A stretch of 64,000 bases of DNA from S015-6 sp964384945 (GTDB lineage Bacteria > Desulfobacterota > DSWW01), in the NCBI GenBank assembly GCA_964384945.1, contig CAYLMK010000003.1:310001-374000 (forward strand). The letters are read 5' to 3'. This document shows positions 1 through 8,152 of the stretch, in pieces. Within the stretch, counting starts at the first letter, position 1. Each line of letters begins with the position of its first letter. Position numbers and translations under genes: made by a program. The notes beneath the pieces are model-generated. The model searched no databases and was not told the DNA's origin. It saw only the letters and a program-made list of their open reading frames with translations.

Positions 1-1344
1 GTCTGCGTCCGGTCCGGAATCCACATCGGGCTTTCCATCTGTGAGGACATCTGGCTGCCTGCAGGCCCCCTGGCCTGGCAGACCGTTCAGGGGGACGTGG
101 AACTTGCCGTCAACATCTCGGCATCCCCTTTCTACCGAGGCAAGCGCAGGCAGCGGGAGCAAATGCTGTCCACAAGGGCCAGGGACCACACCGTCGCCAT
201 CGCCTATGTGAACATCGTCGGCGGACAGGATGAGCTGATCTTTGACGGAAGCAGCCTTGTCGTGGACGAAAAGGGAAAGATTCTCGCAAGGGGAAAGGCC
301 TTCTGCGAGGACCTGGTCATCGCCGATCTGAATGTGAGGAACGTATTTCGCACACGGCTGCTGGATACCCGGCGGCGGCAGGAGAAGCGCACGTCCAACG
401 AAGGGGCGGGAAGCATCGACACGATCACGCTGCCTTCGATTCCGAAGCGCGGAAAGAAGGCCGCCCCTCCGGCCGGGCCGAGTTCCGCGGAGATGACGGA
501 GACCGAGGAGGTCTATCGCGCGCTCGTGCTGGGCATCCGCGACTACTTCCGGAAGAACGGCTTCGAGCACGCTCTCGTCGGGTTGAGCGGGGGGATCGAC
601 TCCGCCCTGACCGCCGCCCTGGCGGCCGAGGCGCTCGGCAGAGGCAACGTCAACGGCGTGTTCATGCCCAGCCGGTTTTCCTCGCAGGAGAGCCTGAGGG
701 ATGCGGAGCGGACCGCAACGAACCTCGGGGTCTCCTTCCGCATCCTTCCGATCGATTCGATCTATGCATCCTATCTCAAGGCCTTGCAGCCCGTGTTCGC
801 GAAAAGGCCGTCCGATGTCACCGAAGAGAACCTTCAGGCCCGCATCCGGGGAAACCTCCTGATGGCCCTTTCGAACAAGTTCGGCTGGCTCGTCCTCACG
901 ACGGGCAACAAAAGCGAGACCTCGGTCGGGTATTGCACGCTTTACGGGGACACGGCGGGAGGACTCGCCGTTCTCAAAGATGTCCCGAAAAACACCGTCT
1001 ACGACCTTTGCCGATACATCAACGAGACCGAAGGCCGGGAGGTAATCCCGCGATCGGTCCTGGAGAAGGAACCCTCCGCGGAACTGCGGCCGAACCAGCG
1101 CGACTCGGACTCTCTGCCTCCCTACGAGCAACTCGACCCCGTGCTTCACGCGTATGTGGAAGAGGACCTCAGCCTGGAAGAGATCGTTCACATGGGATAC
1201 CCCCGGAAGCTGATCCGGGATGTGTTGCGAATGGTCGACAGGAGCGAGTACAAGCGCCGCCAGGCGCCCCCGGGGCTGAAGATCACCCCCAAGGCGTTCG
1301 GAAGGGATCGGCGGCTCCCGATTACCAACAGGTTCAATGCATGA
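1..1344 (+). CDS. nadE: Glutamine-dependent NAD+ synthetase, 5' end outside window
   Basis: Makes NAD+ from deamido-NAD+, ATP and glutamine. The reading frame is open from base 1, so the N-terminus is missing. What remains of the nitrilase-type glutaminase domain includes ICEDIW, carrying the nucleophilic Cys of the amidase. The synthetase domain follows, with the ATP-pyrophosphatase P-loop SGGIDS near codon 195 and the TTGNKSE segment expected of NAD synthetases. The C-terminus (KRRQAPPGLKIT, then RRLPITNRF) is typical of the glutamine-using form. An internal ATG at 97 lies inside the amidase domain and is not the start. It converges on the PilZ gene, with no clear terminator between them. 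Confidence 0.96.
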   Translation, partial: VCVRSGIHIGLSICEDIWLPAGPLAWQTVQGDVELAVNISASPFYRGKRRQREQMLSTRARDHTVAIAYVNIVGGQDELIFDGSSLVVDEKGKILARGKAFCEDLVIADLNVRNVFRTRLLDTRRRQEKRTSNEGAGSIDTITLPSIPKRGKKAAPPAGPSSAEMTETEEVYRALVLGIRDYFRKNGFEHALVGLSGGIDSALTAALAAEALGRGNVNGVFMPSRFSSQESLRDAERTATNLGVSFRILPIDSIYASYLKALQPVFAKRPSDVTEENLQARIRGNLLMALSNKFGWLVLTTGNKSETSVGYCTLYGDTAGGLAVLKDVPKNTVYDLCRYINETEGREVIPRSVLEKEPSAELRPNQRDSDSLPPYEQLDPVLHAYVEEDLSLEEIVHMGYPRKLIRDVLRMVDRSEYKRRQAPPGLKITPKAFGRDRRLPITNRFNA

Positions 1345-1400
1345 AGAGCGCAGGGGGGAATCGCAGGGAGGGAGCGGGCCGGATGGCAGCAGAAACGAAT

Positions 1401-1760
1401 TCAGGATGCGGCCGCGCCTGCCTGAGACTGCAGATAGAGTTCCAGCCGCTTCCTGCTCGACGGATTCAATTCCGCGAACCGGATGCCCATCCCGTTCAGG
1501 GAGGATTCCCTGGTCGCGCGGCCGCGGAAGGTGTGCACGACCACCCCTTCGGCCGTAATCGGATCGCTCATGTCCGGCAGGCGGAATTCGACCTGGAGTC
1601 TCGTCCTGGTCGGCAAGGGTTCTTCCGTCTGAATGAAGATCCCTCCCAGGGAGAGATTCCGGATGTAATCCTGAAAGAATCCATCCACCGTCCGGTAACG
1701 GATCTGAATCTGGACGGGAACTCGACGCGAACGTCGCCTCTCAGGCCCTGTCTTCGCCAC
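1401..1760 (-). CDS. PilZ-domain protein, probable cyclic-di-GMP effector
   Basis: A stand-alone PilZ domain of about 119 residues. The two cyclic-di-GMP-binding signatures are visible: an RRSRR-V segment (RxxxR type) close to the N-terminus, and NLSLGG about 40 residues later (D/NxSxxG type). No other domain is present, so it would act by protein-protein contact. The GTG at 1760 is chosen because the mRNA reads GGGGAGAGG just before it. An ATG at 1808 gives 16 extra residues that look unlike the family. Its partner cannot be told from context, but the window also has a cyclic-di-GMP riboswitch at 40293. Confidence 0.85.
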   Translation of the reverse strand: MAKTGPERRRSRRVPVQIQIRYRTVDGFFQDYIRNLSLGGIFIQTEEPLPTRTRLQVEFRLPDMSDPITAEGVVVHTFRGRATRESSLNGMGIRFAELNPSSRKRLELYLQSQAGAAAS

Positions 1761-1835
1761 CGTTCCTCTCCCCTTTTGTAGAATAAAATGGTAGCAGACA
1801 AAGGACAAAAGTCAAGGTTCAGGAGGAAACCGAGC

Positions 1836-3149
1836 ATGAACCCCCTCGCGCAGGAACTCAACGAACAGATTCAACGCAACAACCCGCACGTATACGAAAT
1901 GCTCTCTTCCCTCGGCAGGAGGCTCTTCTTTCCCAAAGGCATCCTCTCGCAGAGCGCCGAGGCGAAGGAGAAGGCCTACCGGTTCAACGCCACCATCGGG
2001 ATCGCCCTGGAAAAAGGCGAATCCATGCACTTGGCGTGCATTCGCGACATGCTGCGGGGGGTCAAGCCCGACGATGTCTTTCCCTATGCCCCTGCTGCGG
2101 GCAAGCCCGCCCTTCGCGAAAAGTGGAGAGAGAAACAGATCGAGGAGACTCCCTCCCTGCGGGACAAAAAGATCGGGAGGCCGATCGCGACCAACGCGCT
2201 CACCCACGGAATCACCCTCGCAGCGGACCTCTTTGTCGAGGAAGGGGATACGGTCCTGCTGCCGGACAAGTTTTGGGGGAACTATCGCATGATCCTCGAG
2301 GTCCGGAAACAGGGCCGCATCGTCCACTATCCCTTCTACGACGCTTCCGGACGATTCAATGTGCAAGGCCTCCAAAAGGCGATCGAAGAACAACAGGCGG
2401 CGGGAAAAGACAAGCTCCTCGTGCTCCTCAACTTCCCCAACAACCCCACCGGCTATTCGATCGATTGCAGGGAGGCGGAGGAAGTATCCCGTGTGCTGGT
2501 TGATGCGGCCCGCAAGGGCACGCGCCTCATCGTGATTCTCGACGAGGCCTATTACGGCCTGTTCTACTCCGACGACCTTTTCCGAGAGTCCCTTCTGGGC
2601 AAGCTGGCCAATCAGGACGAACGGCTGTTGGTCGTCAAGCTCGACGGCGCAACCAAGGAGGAGTTCGTCTGGGGCTTCCGTGTGGGCTTTCTCACCTTTG
2701 GGGTCGGACCGCGGGGCGACCTTGCGACCGTGTACCAGGCCCTGGAGAAGAAGACCATGGGGGCCATCCGAGGCTCCATCTCGAACAGCCCCCACCTCAC
2801 ACAGACCCTGGTCTTGAAGGCGCTCGAATCCCCGGATTTCCGGGCGCAGCAGGCCGAGAAGTTCGCCTTGCTCAAGGGCCGCGCCCGGAAGGTGATGCAG
2901 GTGCTCAAAAACCCGAAGTACGAGCAGGCCTGGACGCTCTACCCGTTCAACGCAGGCTACTTCATGTGTCTGGCCGTCAAGGGAGTCGACGGCGAGCAAT
3001 TGCGCAAGCACCTCTTGAACACTTACGGCGTGGGCGTCATCGCTGTCGGGGGCGAGGATATCCGGGTCGCATTCTCGTGCATCGAGGAGGAGAACGTGGA
3101 GGAGTTGTTCGAGCTCGTCTACCGGGGTATCATGGACTTGAAGACCTGA
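1836..3149 (+). CDS. PLP-dependent class I/II aminotransferase
   Basis: A fold-type I aminotransferase of 437 residues. NFPNNPTGYS holds the Asn/Pro signature, DEAYYG the cofactor-binding Asp and Tyr, and LDGATKEEFVWGFR the likely Schiff-base Lys followed by the substrate-carboxylate region. The ATG at 1836 is preceded by AGGAGG at good spacing; an upstream in-frame ATG at 1788 has none. The stop overlaps the next start (TGATG), so it is translationally coupled to an acyl-CoA ligase, suggesting shared amino-acid or 2-oxoacid catabolism. The amino donor cannot be read from sequence. Confidence 0.9.
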   Translation: MNPLAQELNEQIQRNNPHVYEMLSSLGRRLFFPKGILSQSAEAKEKAYRFNATIGIALEKGESMHLACIRDMLRGVKPDDVFPYAPAAGKPALREKWREKQIEETPSLRDKKIGRPIATNALTHGITLAADLFVEEGDTVLLPDKFWGNYRMILEVRKQGRIVHYPFYDASGRFNVQGLQKAIEEQQAAGKDKLLVLLNFPNNPTGYSIDCREAEEVSRVLVDAARKGTRLIVILDEAYYGLFYSDDLFRESLLGKLANQDERLLVVKLDGATKEEFVWGFRVGFLTFGVGPRGDLATVYQALEKKTMGAIRGSISNSPHLTQTLVLKALESPDFRAQQAEKFALLKGRARKVMQVLKNPKYEQAWTLYPFNAGYFMCLAVKGVDGEQLRKHLLNTYGVGVIAVGGEDIRVAFSCIEEENVEELFELVYRGIMDLKT

Positions 3150-4765
3150 TGAACCGAATCCCGTTCGTTGCGCCGACCCGCATGGAACCCGAAGCCAAGC
3201 AAGGAAACCATCCGGGATTCCCTTCCACGTGGCTGCGGCCGGATCTCTGGCTCGAAGAGAAGGCGGAAAGCAGGCCCGAAAAGCCTGCCATCCTGTTTCG
3301 AGAGCGGGCGATTTCCTACATGGAACTCTGGCAGCGGTCCGTCCGGCTGGCGGCCGGATTGACCCGCGTCGGTCTACGCCCGGGCGACCGGCTCGCCTGC
3401 CTGAGCGCCAATCATCCCGCCTTTCTGGAGGCCTACTTTGCCTCCTCCCTGCTCGGTTCGATCTTCGTGCCCCTGAACTTCCGTCTGGCCGCGGAGGAAG
3501 TCCTCTTCCAGATCAAAGACGCGGAACCTTCGGTCCTGCTTCTGGGAGAAACCCACGAGGAGTTCCCCGAATCCCTGTTCCGCAACGCGGAAACAGGACC
3601 CCCGGCGGTCTTTCGCATCGGGACGGACCGGAAGAGCGGATTGCCCCGTTACGAGGAACTGCTCGAAGACAACCCCGTTCCGCAGGCCCCCCGGCCCCGA
3701 CGAGCCTTCTCGCCCGAGGATCCCCAGATGATCCTCTACACGTCCGGGACCACCGGAAGGCCCAAAGGGGCGCTTCTGCCGTTCCGCAAGACACTTTTCA
3801 ACAGTCTCAACGCAAAGGGCTTCTTCGAATTGAACGAGCAAGACCGCGTGCTGGTGCCCGTCCCGCTTTTCCACTCCCTCGGGCTGAACATCCTGAGCGT
3901 TCCGGTTCTCTTTCAGGGGGGCACGGTGGTGCTTCACGAACGGTTCGATCCGGCCGCAACCCTGGAGGCCATCGCGAGGCATCGGGTCACGTTCACCGGC
4001 GCCGTACCCACAATCTACAAGCGCTTGATGGATCACGGACTCCAAGGACACGACCTGTCCAGTCTCCGGTTCGGTTTCACCGCCGGGGCTCCGATTCCCG
4101 TCCCGCTCATCGAGGCCTACCACCGCCGGGGCGTCCTGCTCAAGCAGGGATTCGGCCAGACGGAAACATCGATACTTTGTTGTCTGGACGCCGGGGACGC
4201 CATCCGCAAGGCCGGTTCGGTCGGAAAGCCGGTCCTGCACGCACAGGTCAAGGTCGTCGACGAACGGCTCGAAGAGGTGGCCCCCGGCGAGACGGGCGAA
4301 ATCGTCGCCCGGGGGCCCATTCTCATGCTCGGCTACTGGCGCCGCGCCGAGGAAACCCGGAAGGCCTTTCAGGACGGATGGCTGCGGACACAGGACCTCG
4401 CCGTCCGGGACGAGGAGGGCTTTCTCACCCTCGTCGGACGCACGGGCGACATGTACATCAGCGGCGGAGAGAACGTCTATCCGGAGGAGATCGAGCGGGT
4501 GTATCGGGCGCATCCGGACGTGGAAGAGATCGCCGTGATCGGAATGCCGGATCCGGACCTGGGCGAGGTGGGGCTGGCCTTTGTTGTCCTGAGCGGGGGG
4601 CGACCCCTGGACGAAGAGGCCCTCAAAGGCTATGCGCGCGGCAAGCTCTCCCGCTACAAGGTGCCTCGACGGTTCGTCCGGGTGCATGCCCTCCCCCGGA
4701 CGGAAACGGGCAAGGTCCAGAAATACCGGCTCCGGACGCCGGGCAGCCATCTGTCCTCCGGCTGA
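3149..4765 (+). CDS. AMP-forming acyl-CoA synthetase (ANL superfamily)
   Basis: Activates a carboxylic acid to its acyl-adenylate and then to the CoA thioester. The adenylate-forming core motifs appear in order: the P-loop-like YTSGTTGRPKG, FGQTE in the A5 position, the hinge region GWLRTQDLA with GRTGDMYISGGENVYP, and a C-terminal TGKVQK with the catalytic Lys. 538 residues is the normal family length. The ATG at 3149 overlaps the upstream aminotransferase stop by one base. A second Met 11 codons later is an alternative. Substrate is unknown; a medium-chain, aromatic or 2-oxoacid-derived acid would fit. Confidence 0.93.
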   Translation: MNRIPFVAPTRMEPEAKQGNHPGFPSTWLRPDLWLEEKAESRPEKPAILFRERAISYMELWQRSVRLAAGLTRVGLRPGDRLACLSANHPAFLEAYFASSLLGSIFVPLNFRLAAEEVLFQIKDAEPSVLLLGETHEEFPESLFRNAETGPPAVFRIGTDRKSGLPRYEELLEDNPVPQAPRPRRAFSPEDPQMILYTSGTTGRPKGALLPFRKTLFNSLNAKGFFELNEQDRVLVPVPLFHSLGLNILSVPVLFQGGTVVLHERFDPAATLEAIARHRVTFTGAVPTIYKRLMDHGLQGHDLSSLRFGFTAGAPIPVPLIEAYHRRGVLLKQGFGQTETSILCCLDAGDAIRKAGSVGKPVLHAQVKVVDERLEEVAPGETGEIVARGPILMLGYWRRAEETRKAFQDGWLRTQDLAVRDEEGFLTLVGRTGDMYISGGENVYPEEIERVYRAHPDVEEIAVIGMPDPDLGEVGLAFVVLSGGRPLDEEALKGYARGKLSRYKVPRRFVRVHALPRTETGKVQKYRLRTPGSHLSSG

Positions 4766-4812
4766 ACCCGCAGCGGTGAAAGGCCCGGGCGACGCGGTCG
4801 GCCGGATCCCGG

Positions 4813-5364
4813 TCAGCTGCAGCCGGAACGGAGCGAGCGGCGCACCTCCTCGGTAAAATCCTCCAGGTAGACGAAGGCGCGAGTGTCCACGGTGCGGACG
4901 ATCTCCCTGAGGCGCAGGGATGTGCCGGGAAGCCAGCGCTCCGGAATCAAATCCGCGAGAGGGACAACCCAGAATGGCTGCCCCAGGATCCCGGGGTCCG
5001 GCAGGGTGAGCCCGTCGGCCTTACCCTCCCCGTCCCCGTAAAGGAGAAGATCCAGGTCCAGGCTCCTCGGCCCGAACCTGTCCCCGCCCCTCCTCCGACC
5101 CATTTTCGCCTCGATCTGCCGAAGAACGCCGAACTTCAGATCGGAAGGGCAGCGGTCGGCGCGGACCCTGAGGACCCCGTTCACGAACGGGGGCAGGTCG
5201 CGGTTATCCGGCGACAGGGCCGGATTTCGAAAGAAGCGGGAGGCCTCCAGCACCTGCAGGCGGCCCTGGATCTCGGGCAGGGCGGACAGAATGCTCTCTT
5301 CCGGATCCAGATTGGATCCAACACCGACAAAGGCCTCTAGGCAGGTCGAAGAGAAAGCGCGCAT
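4813..5364 (-). CDS. folK: HPPK, 6-hydroxymethyl-7,8-dihydropterin pyrophosphokinase
   Basis: Transfers pyrophosphate from ATP to 6-hydroxymethyl-dihydropterin in folate synthesis. FVGVGSNL at the N-terminus, the FxNPA segment, PPFVNGV, and RxGDRFGPRSLDLDLLLY with the metal-binding D-x-D are all present in 183 residues, the usual length. The ATG at 5364 gives an N-terminus ending just before the first beta strand, as in the family; longer versions of the frame add low-complexity sequence. It sits 23 bp downstream of folB, the preceding enzyme of the pathway. Confidence 0.95.
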   Translation of the reverse strand: MRAFSSTCLEAFVGVGSNLDPEESILSALPEIQGRLQVLEASRFFRNPALSPDNRDLPPFVNGVLRVRADRCPSDLKFGVLRQIEAKMGRRRGGDRFGPRSLDLDLLLYGDGEGKADGLTLPDPGILGQPFWVVPLADLIPERWLPGTSLRLREIVRTVDTRAFVYLEDFTEEVRRSLRSGCS

Positions 5365-5387
5365 GCTCCATGGTCCGCGAGAGGGCT

Positions 5388-5795
5388 TCACCGAGGCTTT
5401 CTTCCGGAGCGGGGCCGGGCGGAGTTCCGATCCCCGACCCTTGATCGCCGATCCCTGACAATCTCCACCCCCACCGTGCGCGCCCCGCGCAATGCGCCCG
5501 GCTTCTCCACGCGAACCTTCACCCTGATGAGGGCCGGGTCTTCGAGACAGGCCTGGGCGATCCTTTCCGCGAGCGCCTCGAGAAGGAGGCACCGGGATCC
5601 CCTGACGACCCTCTCGACCCTGTCCCGCAACGCCTTGTAATCGGTCGTGAGGGTGAGGTCATCCTTTCTGCCGGCCTCTTCAAGGTCCCGTTCCAGATCG
5701 AGATCGATGGCAACGGTCTGGCGGACCTCCCGCTCCCAATCGTTCACCCCGATCGTGCAGGAAAGGCGGAGGTCCCTGAGGAAGATCCGGTCCAT
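5388..5795 (-). CDS. folB: Dihydroneopterin aldolase with an odd C-terminal tail
   Basis: Cleaves 7,8-dihydroneopterin to the HPPK substrate and glycolaldehyde. The fold is recognisable from DRIFLRDLRL, CTIGVNDWER, the YKALRDRV segment, LLEALAERIA (with the conserved Glu) and the strand VKVRVEKPGALRGARTVGVEI. The last 20 or so residues are Arg-rich and unlike the family. They are encoded by a stretch with repeated GGGATCGG/GGATCGG units, as if a small intergenic repeat had replaced the normal stop. It forms an operon with folK. Confidence 0.92.
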   Translation of the reverse strand: MDRIFLRDLRLSCTIGVNDWEREVRQTVAIDLDLERDLEEAGRKDDLTLTTDYKALRDRVERVVRGSRCLLLEALAERIAQACLEDPALIRVKVRVEKPGALRGARTVGVEIVRDRRSRVGDRNSARPRSGRKPR

Positions 5796-5822
5796 GGAAG
5801 ACCATCCGAGTCGGGTGCGGTC

Positions 5823-6203
5823 CTATGCAGGCGATCGCTCGTCCGGAGCCGGCTCATCGCCCGCTTCGCGAAACGGCTCGTCGGCATAGGAATCCACCGA
5901 AGGGGAGGCGTCATAACCGGTTTGCGAGCGCAGGGCGTTCAACTCCTTCTGCAAGCTCCGGACCTGCCTGCGGAGTCTCATCCTCGTCGACAGATCCAGC
6001 AGCCACATCAGGCCCAGGCCCGCGAAGAAAGCGAGCAGGATCGCCGCATAGAGGGGGATCGGTTCCGATCTCCATGCACCCACCTTCCACACCTCGTATC
6101 CCAAGGTGATCTTCGTTTCCAGAAGAGGAGGTATATTCTGCCATGCCAGGGAAAGCAGGATGAGAAAGACGACGGTCCAGAAAGCGAGCTTGAAACCTTT
6201 CAT
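5823..6203 (-). CDS. LapA-domain (DUF1049) inner-membrane protein
   Basis: 126 residues with two hydrophobic segments, about residues 5-22 and 52-73, followed by a basic helix (LRRQVRSLQKELNALR) and an acidic low-complexity tail. This is the layout of lipopolysaccharide assembly protein A-domain proteins. In enteric bacteria such proteins work in the inner membrane with LapB on LPS quality control, but no LapB partner lies here. The ATG at 6203 follows GAGGGGGC. The longer frame starting at 6266 adds a polar stretch before the first membrane segment. Confidence 0.72.
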   Translation of the reverse strand: MKGFKLAFWTVVFLILLSLAWQNIPPLLETKITLGYEVWKVGAWRSEPIPLYAAILLAFFAGLGLMWLLDLSTRMRLRRQVRSLQKELNALRSQTGYDASPSVDSYADEPFREAGDEPAPDERSPA

Positions 6204-6272
6204 CGCGGATGCCCCCTCTTGCACAAAACGGTTCCGTTCCTGACGCGAAAAACCGACCGGCCCCATCCATCT

Positions 6273-6764
6273 TCAATGTTCTGTGTTTCGCTTACCAAAG
6301 ATCGGCGACAAGGTTCTCCATGTTTCGGCAAGGGATTCGGACAGAACACGCGTTTCCGCAATGACCGCCATGAAGTTGTTGTCCCCGTTCCAGCGAGGCA
6401 GAAGGTGAAAGTGCAGGTGCTCTTCGACCCCGGCGCCCGCGACTTTCCCCAGGTTCATCCCGAGATTGAGCCCCTCGGGGCCGTAGGCCTGCTTCAGGAG
6501 GCGCACCGATTCCCGGACGGTCTCCATCAGTTCGGCCGCTTCTTCCGTCTCCAGTTCTTCCAGGTGGGATACGTGTCGACAGGGGGAGATCAGCAAGTGG
6601 CCGTTGATGTAAGGGTACTTGTTGAGCATGACGAAACAGCGCTTCCCCCGGGAGAGAACCCCCGCTTCCTGCGGATCCATGCGCAAGGCGTCACAAAAGA
6701 TGCAGGTTTCGCTCTTGGGCCCCAAAATGTACTCCCTCCTCCAGGGTGCCCACAGTCGCCTCAA
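6273..6764 (-). CDS. HIT-family nucleotide hydrolase/phosphorylase
   Basis: A histidine-triad protein of 163 residues. It has the N-terminal RLWAPWRREYI box seen in Ap4A-phosphorylase-like HIT proteins, a zinc-binding type CIFC, NKYPYINGHLLI, and the catalytic triad HLHFHLLPRW. Likely acts on dinucleoside polyphosphates or other nucleoside-phosphate esters. The start is TTG at 6764, chosen because the WAPWR box begins at once and AGGAGGGG precedes it by eight bases. It lies downstream of sppA and ihfB in the same operon-like run. Confidence 0.92.
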   Translation of the reverse strand: MRRLWAPWRREYILGPKSETCIFCDALRMDPQEAGVLSRGKRCFVMLNKYPYINGHLLISPCRHVSHLEELETEEAAELMETVRESVRLLKQAYGPEGLNLGMNLGKVAGAGVEEHLHFHLLPRWNGDNNFMAVIAETRVLSESLAETWRTLSPIFGKRNTEH

Positions 6765-6802
6765 CGCAACGTCCCCTCCTTCAAAGGCCTTCGCCCCACT
6801 CC

Positions 6803-7105
6803 TTAGAGCGTGTCGGAGGAAGGGACTTCGTGGTTGATGCGCTCGTAGAGTTCCTTGCCGATCTTGAAGAAGGGCATCCTCTTTGCGGGAATTCGGACCG
6901 ACTCGCCGGTTTTCGGGTTCCGCCCTTCCCGATCCCCCCGGTTCTTCACCTTGAAACTCCCGAACCCACGGATCTCGATCCGGTCCCCCTCGACGAGCGC
7001 ATTGACCATGCTGTCGAAGATCGTGTTTACGATGATCTCCGCATCCTTGCGCGTCAGGTAGGGGAGCCGCTCGGCCACACGGTTGATGAGTTCGGACTTC
7101 GTCAT
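6803..7105 (-). CDS. ihfB: HU/IHF-family DNA-bending protein, IHF beta type
   Basis: A 100-residue nucleoid protein. It begins MTKSELI, contains RIEIRGFGSFKVKNR and the DNA-intercalating arm GRNPKTGESV-IPAKRMPFFK, and ends with a short polar tail. The length and arm fit the IHF beta subunit better than HU. The gene follows rpsA and sppA, matching the rpsA-ihfB order common in proteobacteria. AGGGAGGTG lies just before the ATG. The ATG overlaps the sppA stop by four bases (ATGA), so translation is coupled. Confidence 0.94.
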   Translation of the reverse strand: MTKSELINRVAERLPYLTRKDAEIIVNTIFDSMVNALVEGDRIEIRGFGSFKVKNRGDREGRNPKTGESVRIPAKRMPFFKIGKELYERINHEVPSSDTL

Positions 7106-8031
7106 GTCGTCACCTCCCTGGAACTCAAGAATCCTTCGGGGTGAAAGCACATGGGACCCATCGGTTCAATCGTCGAGCGAAGCAGGGTTGCCATTGCCTC
7201 CGCAAGGCCCTGAATCAGGTATTCCCATATCTTCTTCCGCTTCTTCTCCGGATAAAGGATCTCGGGTTTCCCTTCGATCCCCGCCAACTCCGCCGCCCTG
7301 TCGAGCGCATCCTCCAGATTCCCGAGGCGATCCACCAAGCCTTTCTCTTTCGCCTGTTCTCCCGTAAAGATCCTGCCGTCCGCAAGGGGCGCGATTTCCT
7401 CGACGGTCATGCCTCTTCCGAGCGCTACATCGCGGATGAATTGCCGATGGATATCGTCGACGAGTTCCTGCAGAAGCCCCCTCTCCTCCTCGGTCATTTC
7501 ACGGGTCGGATTCCCCAGGTCCTTGAATCGCCCACCCTTGAGCACCTCCGACTTCAGCCCGACCTTCTTCATGAGATGCTCGATATTCGGGTGCTCCGAG
7601 ATGACGCCGATGCTGCCTGTGATCGTACCGGGATTGGCGACGATCTCCTGGGCCGCGCACGCGACATAGTATCCGCCGGAGGCTGCAACGTTCCCCATCG
7701 AGGCCAGAACCACCTTGTTGGCTCGCAGCTTCCGGATCTCCGAATAGATCTCCTGTGCGGCGACCACCGTTCCGCCGGGGGAATCGATCCGCAAAACAAG
7801 TGCCTTCACCTCCTCGTTGTCTTGGTACCGTTTGAACTGCTCGATCGTATCCCCGGATCCGGCAAGGACGCCTTGAATGGAAATGACCACGATCTTGTCC
7901 TTGGAAAGCGAAAACCCGCCTCCGCCTCCATGGAACACACCGCCGCGGCCGGCAAGGTAGCTGGCCGCGAAGATCAGACCCAGCATCAGGAAAAGGGCGA
8001 GAAGACCTTTCCCCCTTCGTCGGCCCGCCAT
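7102..8031 (-). CDS. sppA: Signal peptide peptidase SppA, short form
   Basis: A membrane-bound serine protease that degrades cleaved signal peptides. One N-terminal transmembrane segment (about residues 9-28) is followed by a Gly-rich linker and a single S49 domain. The domain has RIDSPGGTV, MGNVAASGGYY with the catalytic Ser, and LKGGRFKDLGNP with the expected general-base Lys. At 309 residues it is the half-length form that works as an oligomer. The C-terminus ends in an atypical tail, with the stop overlapping ihfB. Confidence 0.94.
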   Translation of the reverse strand: MAGRRRGKGLLALFLMLGLIFAASYLAGRGGVFHGGGGGFSLSKDKIVVISIQGVLAGSGDTIEQFKRYQDNEEVKALVLRIDSPGGTVVAAQEIYSEIRKLRANKVVLASMGNVAASGGYYVACAAQEIVANPGTITGSIGVISEHPNIEHLMKKVGLKSEVLKGGRFKDLGNPTREMTEEERGLLQELVDDIHRQFIRDVALGRGMTVEEIAPLADGRIFTGEQAKEKGLVDRLGNLEDALDRAAELAGIEGKPEILYPEKKRKKIWEYLIQGLAEAMATLLRSTIEPMGPMCFHPEGFLSSREVTT

Positions 8032-8152
8032 CTCTCTGTCGACCCCCGTTTGGAGATTTCGTCAACAAAACAAGCGGCCCGGAGACCCGGACCGGAGGGG
8101 TCCGCCCTCGTCGCGCTCTCCCCGGTGGAACGAAACGAAACCAGACGCCTCC

